From Chitinophaga agri (GTDB taxonomy: Bacteria > Bacteroidota > Bacteroidia > Chitinophagales > Chitinophagaceae), in assembly GCF_010093065.1 (NCBI RefSeq), contig NZ_CP048113.1, forward strand, positions 1,798,001 to 1,862,000: DNA of 64,000 nucleotides, read 5' to 3'. Made by a program: the position numbers and the translations under genes. Below, piece after piece: positions 6,212-15,116 of the stretch; positions within the stretch are counted from its first letter, which is position 1, and every line of letters begins with the position of its first letter. The notes beneath the pieces are model-generated. The model was not told the origin of the DNA, ran no database searches, and saw only the letters and a list, made by a program, of their open reading frames with translations.

Positions 6212-9200
6212 ATGTTTGATACTTTTATAAAACGACCGGTATTATCTCTTGTGATCTCCCTGATCATTGTGCTGCTTGGATTGCTGGCGTTATTTACCTT
6301 ACCCGTTACACAATTTCCCGACATCGTTCCGCCCTCTGTAACGGTGACAGCAAAATACACAGGGGCTAATGCTGAAGTATGTGCGAAAGCAGTGGCTACA
6401 CCACTGGAAAGAGCGATCAATGGTGTGCCTGGTATGACCTACATGTCTTCCGTTTCCAGTAATAATGGTATCACCCTCATACAGGTATTCTTCAACGTGG
6501 GCACGGATCCTGACCAGGCAGCCGTAAACGTGCAGAACCGTGTGGCTACTATCATCGATGAGTTACCTGAAGAGGTTATTAAAGCGGGTGTAACCACGGA
6601 AAAAGAAGTGAACAGTATGCTGCTTTACCTCAACGTTATGAGTGAGGACAGTACGCTCAATGAACAGTTCATTTACAACTTTGCCGATATCAACGTGCTG
6701 CAGGAGCTGAAAAGGATTGACGGAGTAGGCTTTGCAGAGATCATGGGTGCGAAGGAATATGCGATGCGCGTATGGCTTAAGCCTGACCGTATGCTGGCGT
6801 ACAGCTTATCGGCCGATGAGGTGATCAACGGCATCCGTAAACAGAATATTGAGGCAGCACCTGGTAAAACAGGAGAAAGCGCGGATAACGATCCACAGGT
6901 ACTACAATATGTATTACGCTATACCGGTAAATTCTTTGACCCCGTACAATATGAAAATATTATCCTGAGAGCGAACGCTGACGGTTCTGTGCTGAAACTG
7001 AAAGATGTGGCAGACGTGACCTTCGGAGCACTCAGCTACGGCATGGTGTCCAAAACAGATGGTAAACCGTCCGCTTCCATCATGCTGAAACAGCGGCCGG
7101 GTTCCAATGCACAGGAAGTAATTGCCAATGTGAAGAAACGTATGGCGGAGCTGCAGGCGACCTCCTTCCCTCCTGGTATGAGCTACAACTTCAACTATGA
7201 CGTATCCAGGTTCCTGGATGCCTCTATTCATGAAGTATTGAGGACACTGGTAGAAGCCTTCATCCTTGTATTTATCGTGGTATATCTCTTCCTGCAGGAT
7301 TTCCGCTCCACCCTGATCCCGGCGCTGGCCGTGCCTGTCGCCCTGATTGGGACATTGTGTTTCATGCAGATGCTGGGATTCTCTATTAACCTGTTAACGT
7401 TGTTTGCATTGGTACTGGCGATTGGTATAGTCGTCGATAACGCGATCGTCGTCGTGGAAGCGGTGCACGTGAAAATGCAGGAGACCCATCTGCCTGCACT
7501 GGAAGCGACAATGGCCGCTATGAGAGAGATCAGTGGTGCACTCGTCGCCATCACGCTGGTAATGTCCGCTGTATTTGTACCGGTAGCATTCCTGTCTGGC
7601 CCCGTAGGTGTATTCTACCGTCAGTTCTCTCTCACACTGGCCATAGCGATCGTGATATCGGGTATCAATGCGGTAACACTTACACCTGCGCTGTGTGCGA
7701 TCATGCTCCGTCATAATCATAGTGAACCGGGTAAAAAGAAGAATATGTTACAGCGTTTCTTCGACAAATTCAACTTCGGATATAATAAAACAGAGCGTGG
7801 CTATTCCAGGCTGGTAGGCTATATCGCTGGTCGTAAAATGGTCACGTTCGTCCTGTTGCTTGTATTCTTTGTAGCAACCTGGGGTGCGAGTGCCATACTG
7901 CCAGGCGGATTTATTCCTTCGGAAGATCAGGGTATGATCTATGTGAACGTGACCACCCCTGCTGGTGCTACAGTAGCCCGTACGGAAGCTGTACTTGACC
8001 AGGTACAACAGGTGGCAGCCCGCTTACCGGAAGGAGAATCGGTGTCCACGCTGGCTGGTTTCAGCCTTGTGAATGATGTGGCGGGAGCATCCTATGGAAT
8101 GGGTATGATCAACCTCAAGCCATGGGAAGAGCGTAAACGTTCTGTGAAAGAGATCATTGCAGCACTGGAAAAAGATACCAGGAATATCGCAGATGCAAGT
8201 ATAGAATTCTTCCCACCTCCTACCGTACCTGGTTTTGGTAACTCCAGTGGGTTTGAATTGCGTGTGCTTGACCGTACGGGTAGTGGTGATCTCAGACAAA
8301 CTTCCGATGTCACGAACAACTTCATCGCCGAACTGAAAAAGCGTCCTGAAATTGGTAGTGCGTTCACCAGCTTTGATCCTGACTTCCCTCAATATATGAT
8401 CCATGTGGACCAGGCAATGGCGGCTAAGAAAGGCGTCAGCATTGAAAATGCTATGTCTACCCTGCAGACCCTCCTGGGTAGTTTCTATGCTTCCAACTTC
8501 ATCCGTTTCGGACAGATGTATAAAGTAATGGTACAGGCATCTCCACGCTATCGTACCAAACCGGAAGATGTGATGCATCTGTATGTGAAAAATGATGCCG
8601 GCGAGATGGTACCGTTCTCCAACTTCATTAAGATGGAACGAGTTTACGGTCCTGAGCAGCTCACGCGTTACAATATGTACACAGCTGCGATGATCAATGG
8701 TGATGCCGCTCCGGGTTACAGTAGTGGCGATGCGATCAAGGCGATTGATGAAGTAGCTGCAAAATCATTACCCCGCGGTTATGCGTTTGAATGGAGTGGT
8801 ATGACGCGAGAACAGATATTATCCGGCAATCAGGCGGTGTATGTATTTGCACTGTGTCTGTTGTTCGTATACCTGCTCCTTGCTGCGCAATATGAAAGCT
8901 TCCTGCTACCACTGCCGGTGATCCTTTCATTACCAGCAGGTATATTCGGGGCATTCATGACGTTGAAACTCGCCGGACTGGAAAACAATATTTATGCGCA
9001 GGTAGCGCTGGTCATGCTGATTGGTTTGCTGGGTAAGAACGCCATCCTGATCGTGGAATTTGCGATCCTGCGAACCAAACAGGGACGCTCTGTATTAGAA
9101 GCGGCCAAAGAAGGTGCAGTGTCCCGTCTGCGTCCTATCCTGATGACATCATTCGCGTTCATTGCCGGTCTGATACCACTATGTATTGCAGATGGTGCAG

Positions 9201-10840
9201 GTGCCATGGGTAACCGTTCCATTGGTACAGCAGCAGCCGGTGGTATGCTTATAGGAACCGTGTTCGGTGTACTGATCATTCCGGGTCTCTATGTATTGTT
9301 CGCTTCTATTGGCAAGAAAAAATCTGCTAGTCAGTCACCAAAGCATGTAGCCGGCGCGATGACAGTCCTGCTGATAGCGGGTACGCTGACTGCCGGCCTG
9401 TCCGGTTGTTACACACCAGCGAAGGTGACCTTCCCGGAGAGCCCGGAGACACCTGCTGCGTTTAACAATCCGGTACTGGATAGTAACAATGTAACCACTA
9501 ATACCGATAGTGCCGTCACCACGATCGACAGCACTTCCATCGCTGACCTGTCTTACAGGCAGTTCTTTACTGATCCGCTGTTACAACAGCTGCTCGACAC
9601 GGCACTGCGTAACAATACCGATATGCTTGTGGCCACCCAGCGAATGGAAACAGCACGTGCACAAGTGATGGGTGCCCGGGGTGCATGGCAACCGGAAGTG
9701 AATGCGGTGGTAAGTGCCGGTGTTGACCGTTGGGGAGATTATACATTGAACGGTGTGGGTAACTACGATACAAACCTCTCTCCTAACATTGACGATAAAC
9801 AAAGAATACCAGGACCTACACCTGATTACTTCATCGGTTTGCGTAGCTCGTGGGAAATAGATCTGTGGGGGAAGATGCGCAGCCGCAAGAAAGCCGCCTG
9901 GATGCGATTTATGTCCAGTGCACAGGGCCGGCGGCTGGTAACGACACAGCTGGTCTCCCAGATAGCAGGTATGTATTATCAGCTGATGGTGCTGGATTAT
10001 GAGCAGCAGGTGATACAGCGGAATATAGTCCTGCAGGAGAGGGCCCTGGCGACTGTACAGATACAACAGGAAGCCGGCCGTGCCACCTTGCTGGCCGTAC
10101 AGCAGTTCAATGCACAGTTGCTCAACACCCAGAGTATGGCACTGTCATTGAAACAGCAAACGCTGGAACTGGAGAATCAGTTGAACGCTCTGCTGGGACG
10201 TTTCCCGCAAGTCATTAAAAGGGACTCTTCCCTGCTGACGACTCCATTGCCCCCGTTTGCCAAAACGGGTGTGCCTACCAGTATGCTGGCACGCAGACCG
10301 GACATCCAGCAGGCATCCCTGGAACTGGAGGCAGCGAAAGCAGATATAAAGGCAGCCCGAGCGGCCTTCCTTCCCTCCTTTACCCTCACCCCTTATGTGG
10401 GCCTCAATTCCTTTAATGCCGGTTTACTGTTCAATGCACCGGCTTCTGTAGCATACGGCTTACTGGGTGGTATTTCGGCTCCGCTGCTGAACAAGCAACA
10501 GCTGCGTTCACAATATAACGTCACTACGGCTCAGGGTATGACCGCCTTCTATCAATACAGACAAAGTGTGATCAACGGCTATCAGGAAGTTATTACGGCG
10601 TTAGGAAAAATAAAGAACGGGCAGGAAGCCTTCCAGCTTAAAGCGGCAGAAGTGCAGATGCTGAAAGATGGTGTTTCCACAGCTAATGACCTTTACGCTA
10701 CAGGGTACGCCAATTACCTGGAGGTGATCACTGCCCAAAAAAGTGTGCTTGAGGCAGAACTTGCCCTGGCAGGCAGTAAAAAAGATCTGCTGCTCGGCAC
10801 TATTACCCTCTACAGGGCCTTAGGAGGGGGAAAGCAGTAA
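6212..10840 (+). CDS. RND efflux permease fused to outer-membrane channel lipoprotein (AcrB-TolC/NodT type)
   Basis: ATG 6212 (MFDTFIKRPVLSLVIS, normal for HAE-type RND pumps) gives 1542 residues. Residues 1-1035 are a complete RND permease: TM4 has VLAIGIVVDNAIVVVEAV, TM10 LGLLGKNAILIVEFA, TM11 RPILMTSFAFIAG, so the relay Lys and Thr are kept but the second TM4 Asp is Asn. The C-terminal 477 residues form a complete NodT-type outer-membrane factor (SSWEIDLWGKMRS, RRPDIQQASLELEAAKADIKAARAAFLP). The join, about residues 1047-1066, is a hydrophobic stretch ending in lipobox LSGC (Cys1066), and an in-frame ATG at 9359 could start a separate channel protein. One chain, or a chain cut by signal peptidase II, therefore supplies two pump parts. 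The adaptor gene precedes it. Confidence 0.93.
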   Translation: MFDTFIKRPVLSLVISLIIVLLGLLALFTLPVTQFPDIVPPSVTVTAKYTGANAEVCAKAVATPLERAINGVPGMTYMSSVSSNNGITLIQVFFNVGTDPDQAAVNVQNRVATIIDELPEEVIKAGVTTEKEVNSMLLYLNVMSEDSTLNEQFIYNFADINVLQELKRIDGVGFAEIMGAKEYAMRVWLKPDRMLAYSLSADEVINGIRKQNIEAAPGKTGESADNDPQVLQYVLRYTGKFFDPVQYENIILRANADGSVLKLKDVADVTFGALSYGMVSKTDGKPSASIMLKQRPGSNAQEVIANVKKRMAELQATSFPPGMSYNFNYDVSRFLDASIHEVLRTLVEAFILVFIVVYLFLQDFRSTLIPALAVPVALIGTLCFMQMLGFSINLLTLFALVLAIGIVVDNAIVVVEAVHVKMQETHLPALEATMAAMREISGALVAITLVMSAVFVPVAFLSGPVGVFYRQFSLTLAIAIVISGINAVTLTPALCAIMLRHNHSEPGKKKNMLQRFFDKFNFGYNKTERGYSRLVGYIAGRKMVTFVLLLVFFVATWGASAILPGGFIPSEDQGMIYVNVTTPAGATVARTEAVLDQVQQVAARLPEGESVSTLAGFSLVNDVAGASYGMGMINLKPWEERKRSVKEIIAALEKDTRNIADASIEFFPPPTVPGFGNSSGFELRVLDRTGSGDLRQTSDVTNNFIAELKKRPEIGSAFTSFDPDFPQYMIHVDQAMAAKKGVSIENAMSTLQTLLGSFYASNFIRFGQMYKVMVQASPRYRTKPEDVMHLYVKNDAGEMVPFSNFIKMERVYGPEQLTRYNMYTAAMINGDAAPGYSSGDAIKAIDEVAAKSLPRGYAFEWSGMTREQILSGNQAVYVFALCLLFVYLLLAAQYESFLLPLPVILSLPAGIFGAFMTLKLAGLENNIYAQVALVMLIGLLGKNAILIVEFAILRTKQGRSVLEAAKEGAVSRLRPILMTSFAFIAGLIPLCIADGAGAMGNRSIGTAAAGGMLIGTVFGVLIIPGLYVLFASIGKKKSASQSPKHVAGAMTVLLIAGTLTAGLSGCYTPAKVTFPESPETPAAFNNPVLDSNNVTTNTDSAVTTIDSTSIADLSYRQFFTDPLLQQLLDTALRNNTDMLVATQRMETARAQVMGARGAWQPEVNAVVSAGVDRWGDYTLNGVGNYDTNLSPNIDDKQRIPGPTPDYFIGLRSSWEIDLWGKMRSRKKAAWMRFMSSAQGRRLVTTQLVSQIAGMYYQLMVLDYEQQVIQRNIVLQERALATVQIQQEAGRATLLAVQQFNAQLLNTQSMALSLKQQTLELENQLNALLGRFPQVIKRDSSLLTTPLPPFAKTGVPTSMLARRPDIQQASLELEAAKADIKAARAAFLPSFTLTPYVGLNSFNAGLLFNAPASVAYGLLGGISAPLLNKQQLRSQYNVTTAQGMTAFYQYRQSVINGYQEVITALGKIKNGQEAFQLKAAEVQMLKDGVSTANDLYATGYANYLEVITAQKSVLEAELALAGSKKDLLLGTITLYRALGGGKQ

Positions 10841-10869
10841 AGATCAGGTTTTTATACAATAAATGCCGC

Positions 10870-10931
10870 TATGCGGAGGAGTGAAAAAACGAAGTGCAAT
10901 AATAGCTATTCGTACATTCACACCTCCGCAT
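10870..10931 (+). terminator. Terminator after the RND operon
   Basis: ATGCGGAGG 10870-10878 pairs with CCTCCGCAT 10923-10931, followed by T-rich TTTTCTTTATT. The 44-nt loop is long but holds the small palindrome AATAGCTATT. Confidence 0.6.
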
Positions 10932-10969
10932 TTTTCTTTATTAAACCCGGGCGGAACGATTTTTGAGGT

Positions 10970-12592
10970 ATGGATATAGCCAGTTATATTAAATATAGAA
11001 TGATATTAATTGTAGATGATAAGCCGGAAAATATCCTATCTCTCAGAAAAGTCTTAGAACTACATGATTTTGAAGTTGATACGGCATATTCCGGTGAAGA
11101 AGCATTGAAGAAGATCCTTCGCAATAACTATGCGCTCATCATCCTTGATGTGCAGATGCCTAGTATGGACGGTTTTGAAGTGGCAGAAACAATTTCGGGG
11201 TACAGCAAAGCGAAGGACGTTCCTATACTATTTTTGTCCGCAGTCAATAAAGACAAAAAATTCATAGCCAAAGGATACGCTTCCGGAGGGCTGGACTACA
11301 TCACAAAACCTGTCGATCCGGACATTCTGCTGATGAAGGTGAAGACCTTCATCAGGTTATATGAGCAAAACCGGCAGTTGCAGGTGATGCATGCCTCCCT
11401 TCAGCAGGAAGTGGAGGTGCGTAAACGTGCCCAGGCAGCCCTGAATGCCAAGGTGCAGGAACAACATTCTATTCTCGAATCATTACCCCAGGTGGCGTTT
11501 ACGGCGAGGGCTGATGGTGCCGTGGAATATGCCAACCGTTACTGGTTCCATTATTCGCCCTCACTGGGTCAGTTCCCTGTTACCTATAATCAGGAACGGG
11601 AAGCAATGTCCGTATGGGAGCAAGCGATTAAAGCAGGTCTTCCACTGGAACAGGAGGTTTATCTCCATCACCGGCTGCATAATCATTACCGCTGTCACCT
11701 GCTCAGGGCAATTCCCCTGGAAGAGGACGGACATATTGTCAAATGGGTAGGTACATTCACGGATATTGCCCATCAGAAACAGGCAAACGAAATACTGGAG
11801 CAACGGGTGATCGAACGTACCCATGAATTGCAGGAAATGAATGAGGCACTGGAAGCCAGTAACCACGAGCTACAGCAGTTTGCCTCGGTCGCCTCTCATG
11901 ACCTGAAAGAGCCTTTACGTAAGATCCAGCTGTTCGGCACTATACTTCGTGACCGGCATATTGGTGGTAATCCGGATGCGATGCAGTATATGGAACGTAT
12001 TGTCAGCTCGTCTGAACGGATGACACGCCTCATCAATGATCTGCTACGATATTCCAGACTATCTGCGGACGTGTCTTTCGAACCGGTAGACATCAATGCT
12101 ATTATCCGGGAGATATTAGCTGACCTTGAACTATCTGTCAAAGATGCCTGTGCAGAGATCACCACTAATGAATTTCCGCAGCTCGAGGCCATTCCCGGCC
12201 AGATCAGACAAGCCTTACAGAATATTATCAGCAATGCGCTGAAATTCAGTCGTCCGGGTGTCGCACCGTGTATCCATATCCATGCAGACCGGGTGAAGTC
12301 CAGGGAATTTGATGGCGAGAGTCATCCGGAAGGCAATTACTGCCGCATTACTATTAGTGATAATGGCATAGGGTTCAATGAAATGTACCTGCCCAAGATC
12401 TTTACGCTGTTTCAGCGACTACACAGTCATGAGGTATATGAGGGTACGGGTATTGGACTTGCTATTGCGAAAAAGGTAGTAGAAAGACATCAGGGGATTA
12501 TAGGGGCGAGCAGTAAGGAAAATGAAGGCGCTAAATTTATCATCATATTACCGCTGGAGCAGAAACAGGTAACTAGCGAAATTGTCAACTAA
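10970..12592 (+). CDS. Hybrid response regulator / histidine kinase
   Basis: 540 residues, cytoplasmic, no membrane segment. Domains in order: receiver, about 10-130 (ILIVDDKPEN acidic pair, ILDVQMPSMDG phospho-Asp, ITKPVDP lysine); a linker coiled coil; a PAS-like domain about 165-275; a second coiled coil; HisKA about 300-365 with H-box ASHDLKEPLRKI; HATPase about 400-530 (NIISNALKFS, DNGIGFN, GTGIGLAIAKK). ATG 11000 (MILIVDDKPEN) is an alternative start. A near-consensus -7 box (GATTTTTG, 10958-10965) ends 4 nt before ATG 10970. Its stop overlaps the end of the convergent cheB by 8 nt; the three genes kinase, CheB and CheR probably act together in sensing. Confidence 0.92.
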   Translation: MDIASYIKYRMILIVDDKPENILSLRKVLELHDFEVDTAYSGEEALKKILRNNYALIILDVQMPSMDGFEVAETISGYSKAKDVPILFLSAVNKDKKFIAKGYASGGLDYITKPVDPDILLMKVKTFIRLYEQNRQLQVMHASLQQEVEVRKRAQAALNAKVQEQHSILESLPQVAFTARADGAVEYANRYWFHYSPSLGQFPVTYNQEREAMSVWEQAIKAGLPLEQEVYLHHRLHNHYRCHLLRAIPLEEDGHIVKWVGTFTDIAHQKQANEILEQRVIERTHELQEMNEALEASNHELQQFASVASHDLKEPLRKIQLFGTILRDRHIGGNPDAMQYMERIVSSSERMTRLINDLLRYSRLSADVSFEPVDINAIIREILADLELSVKDACAEITTNEFPQLEAIPGQIRQALQNIISNALKFSRPGVAPCIHIHADRVKSREFDGESHPEGNYCRITISDNGIGFNEMYLPKIFTLFQRLHSHEVYEGTGIGLAIAKKVVERHQGIIGASSKENEGAKFIIILPLEQKQVTSEIVN

Positions 12593-13127
12593 GCCCCTTT
12601 ACAAAACGGATCATTTCCTGTATTGTTAATACTTTATTTACAGCTGCTGTGTTCATGGCATGTCTGGGCATGAAAGCCACTTCCGCTTCTGCGGGGTCCT
12701 GTACCGCTGTAAATCCACCCAGTTCCCGGACAGTCTGCAGTCCTTCTGCTCCATCCACGTTAGCACCTGACAACAGGATACAATATAGCCGTTCTCTGAA
12801 TACTTCTGCGGCTGACATGAACGTTACATCAATACTGGGACGACTGTAGTGCACCTTTTCAGAGGCGTCCAGCGTCAGCGACCCATCGGGCTCAATTAAC
12901 AGGTGATAGTCCGCAGGCGCCACGTAAATACGCCCTGCCATCAACACGTCCTTCTCCTCCGCATCCTTTACGGGCAATAGTGTTTTGGCTGACAGCAATT
13001 CGGTCAGCAATGTATCATGATCATTTTTACGGTGTAGGACGATGATCATCGCCAGTGGCCATGCCGGGGCAAGTGCAGGCAGCAGCTGCATCAGTACGTC
13101 CAGACTGCCAGCAGAGCCTCCGATCAC
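12585..13127 (-). CDS. CheB-type protein-glutamate methylesterase, stand-alone catalytic domain
   Basis: 180 residues, only the esterase domain, no receiver. The catalytic Ser (IGGSAGSLD), His (IVLHRKND) and Asp (SGANVDGAEG) are visible. CheB removes methyl groups from, or deamidates, receptor glutamates. The only standard start codon in frame is GTG 13127, which would begin inside beta-strand 1. The frame is open further upstream (about 20 codons, into the end of cheR) without ATG, GTG or TTG, so the true start may be a rare codon or the domain really starts here. Likely coupled to cheR, 20 nt upstream. Confidence 0.85.
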   Translation of the reverse strand: MIGGSAGSLDVLMQLLPALAPAWPLAMIIVLHRKNDHDTLLTELLSAKTLLPVKDAEEKDVLMAGRIYVAPADYHLLIEPDGSLTLDASEKVHYSRPSIDVTFMSAAEVFRERLYCILLSGANVDGAEGLQTVRELGGFTAVQDPAEAEVAFMPRHAMNTAAVNKVLTIQEMIRFVKGLS

Positions 13128-13147
13128 AAGGAGTTTGGGAAGGGGTG

Positions 13148-13981
13148 TTATGTTGAGATTTTTCTCCAGATCTTTTCTTTATTAGCAAAGGGTTTAAATA
13201 ATGGGGCGACGGTAGTGAACCTAAGCGTTTCTTTGGCGCCTAATGCCAGGAAACCCAGTTGTTCAAGGCTGTCACTGAACAGGTGCAGGACTTTATCCTG
13301 CAGGTCTTTATTGAAATAGATCAGCACATTCCTGCAGATGATCAGCTGAAACTCGTTAAAGGAGTGGTCTGTCACCAGGTTATGTGCGGCAAAGATGACC
13401 TTTTCCCGTAATCGCTCTGAGAACTTCGCATATTCATAATTGGCAGCATAATAACCTGAAAATTCCTGTGTACCACCAGCCGCCAGGTAATTCTGCGAAT
13501 ATTGTTGCATGTGCTGCAACGGGAAGATACCTTTACGGGCCTTTTCCAGCACACTCTCATTAATATCAGTCGCATAGATCACAGACTTGTGCAGCAGGTT
13601 CAGTTCATCCAGCAGAATAGCCATTGAGTAGACCTCTTCTCCGGTAGAACAACCGGCATGCCATATTCTGATCAGCGGATAGGTAGCCAGTACTGGCAAG
13701 ACCTGCTTACGGAGCACCTGAAAGAAATGAGGGTCTCTGAACATTTCGGTTACATTGACCGTGATCTGTTCCATGAGATGAATGAGATAGTCGGGATCAG
13801 TCTTCACCTTATACCGGAATTCAGCAAAACTGGGGAACCTGTCGGCAGTATATACACGTTGCAACCTGCGTTTCACAGAGGCGAACGAATAGTCAGTGAA
13901 GTCATATCCATACTGTTCGAGCAGGTCATTTAACAATACTAAAACATCTTCATCCTTCAAATGGCGCAGGCTATCCATCAT
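13148..13981 (-). CDS. CheR-type protein-glutamate O-methyltransferase
   Basis: 277 residues, normal length. N-terminal helical domain (about 5-70), then a SAM-dependent methyltransferase with motif I RIWHAGCSTGEEVYSMAI and the family motif LIICRNVLIYFNKDLQDKV. It methylates glutamates of chemoreceptor-like proteins with SAM. No chemoreceptor, CheA or CheW is in the window; with the stand-alone CheB and the hybrid kinase it more likely belongs to an alternative signalling module than to swimming chemotaxis. Start ATG 13981 lies 1 codon before a second ATG. Confidence 0.9.
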   Translation of the reverse strand: MMDSLRHLKDEDVLVLLNDLLEQYGYDFTDYSFASVKRRLQRVYTADRFPSFAEFRYKVKTDPDYLIHLMEQITVNVTEMFRDPHFFQVLRKQVLPVLATYPLIRIWHAGCSTGEEVYSMAILLDELNLLHKSVIYATDINESVLEKARKGIFPLQHMQQYSQNYLAAGGTQEFSGYYAANYEYAKFSERLREKVIFAAHNLVTDHSFNEFQLIICRNVLIYFNKDLQDKVLHLFSDSLEQLGFLALGAKETLRFTTVAPLFKPFANKEKIWRKIST

Positions 13982-14123
13982 TGCGTAGTCATTCTGTTTT
14001 GCCGCCGTAAGTTCGCAAAGTTTTCTGGCATTTCAATAATCATATAGGATTGTCATCTCATATTTAATAATAAATTAAGGCGTATAGGCATTGAGTACAC
14101 GACACTTAAATCCAACTTTAATA

Positions 14124-14134
14124 GTACGTCGTAC
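14124..14134. promoter_or_regulatory. Palindrome GTACGtCGTAC between divergent genes
   Basis: An 11-bp odd palindrome in the 237-bp region between cheR and the secreted protein at 14219. Possible regulator site; no further support. A TATCTTCG at 14152-14159 is one base off the -7 consensus. Confidence 0.25.
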
Positions 14135-14218
14135 ATAGGATATAAGCACTATCTTCGAAGACCGTATTGTCATAGTGAATCTTTAGAGTTTTATTCCGTA
14201 CCGTATTAACGCCAACTT

Positions 14219-15031
14219 ATGCCAATTAACTTTACAAAAGGCTGTATTGTCGCGGCCTTAATCCTGACAGGGGTCTCTGTCAGTGCCTTCCGTACAACAG
14301 AAGATAAAGGAAAAATGCGCCTGCGCGGCATTACGACAGCCACAGACAGGACTGTTATTTCCTACAATGAAGATAAAAGTGTGGCTGAACTGCTCACAAC
14401 CTATAAGACAGACGAAGGCAGTTATACTACGACACGCATTCCTGTTTATAAGAACGGGCGGCTGATAAGGACATATATAACTGATGATGAAGCGTCGCAC
14501 GCGCCTACCCTTTTTGCTGCATATGAGTATTCGCCAAAGGGAAACATCAGGAGGATCGTATACTATCTGAGTGGAGAAGTACACGGATATGATTCACTTG
14601 CATACAATAACGAAGGCAGGATCAGCGCCCGTTATTCCTTTGGAGATAGTCCGGATGGAATAGCATTTGAGAATAACAGTTGCCAGTACTATACATGGGA
14701 CAATAGAGGCAATATCCTAACCATCGAGAACATGGGACGAGTAAACAGAAAACTACCTTTTACACTGAGTTCAACAACTTCCTATTCATACGATAATCAT
14801 CCCAACGCCCAGCAGAGTATCCCTTCACTGGCTTACCTGGTAGACATCGCAGCAGTAAATCTTTCCGCGAATAACATCATCACAGAAACGATCACACCGG
14901 CTACCGGAGGCAATAGTATCATCAACCATTATGCCTATGCGTATAATGAAGCAGCGTATCCTACACAGATCACCACAAGATATGCAGCAGGCGATGAAAC
15001 GGTTGTAACGGACCTGGAATGGACATGGTAA
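14219..15031 (+). CDS. Secreted protein with YD-repeat-like strands
   Basis: 270 residues with signal peptide (MPINFTKGCIVAALILTGVSVSAF). The mature part has repeated hairpin units such as YKNGRLIRTYITDDE, YEYSPKGNIRRIVYY, YNNEGRISARYSFG and YYTWDNRGNILTIEN, resembling RHS/YD-like or DUF4595-type strands. A TSYSYDNHPNAQ segment and the ending DLEWTW fit this group. Probably exported; partner unknown. Followed by a strong hairpin at 15053. Confidence 0.75.
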   Translation: MPINFTKGCIVAALILTGVSVSAFRTTEDKGKMRLRGITTATDRTVISYNEDKSVAELLTTYKTDEGSYTTTRIPVYKNGRLIRTYITDDEASHAPTLFAAYEYSPKGNIRRIVYYLSGEVHGYDSLAYNNEGRISARYSFGDSPDGIAFENNSCQYYTWDNRGNILTIENMGRVNRKLPFTLSSTTSYSYDNHPNAQQSIPSLAYLVDIAAVNLSANNIITETITPATGGNSIINHYAYAYNEAAYPTQITTRYAAGDETVVTDLEWTW

Positions 15032-15052
15032 CCATCAACAGCAATAAAGGAA

Positions 15053-15080
15053 CACCCGGCGGGCGATAGCCTGCCGGGTG
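15053..15080. terminator. Bidirectional hairpin between convergent genes
   Basis: CACCCGGCGGGC 15053-15064 pairs with GCCTGCCGGGTG 15069-15080 (one G-T pair), loop GATA. It sits between the converging genes ending at 15031 and 15117; the T tract is weak. Confidence 0.7.
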
Positions 15081-15116
15081 CTCTCATTTTCAAATCCTTG
15101 TATAAACGGCCTGTAA

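Noticed and set aside
6028..6219. 63-codon frame in the spacer before the RND pump
   Set aside because: Overlaps the pump start in another frame and follows the RNA hairpins; composition looks random.
9300..9410. Sequencing frameshift as cause of the RND-OMF fusion
   Set aside because: The junction is an uninterrupted frame with normal codons through the linker and lipobox; a missed stop by a single base error is possible but not suggested by a homopolymer at this place.
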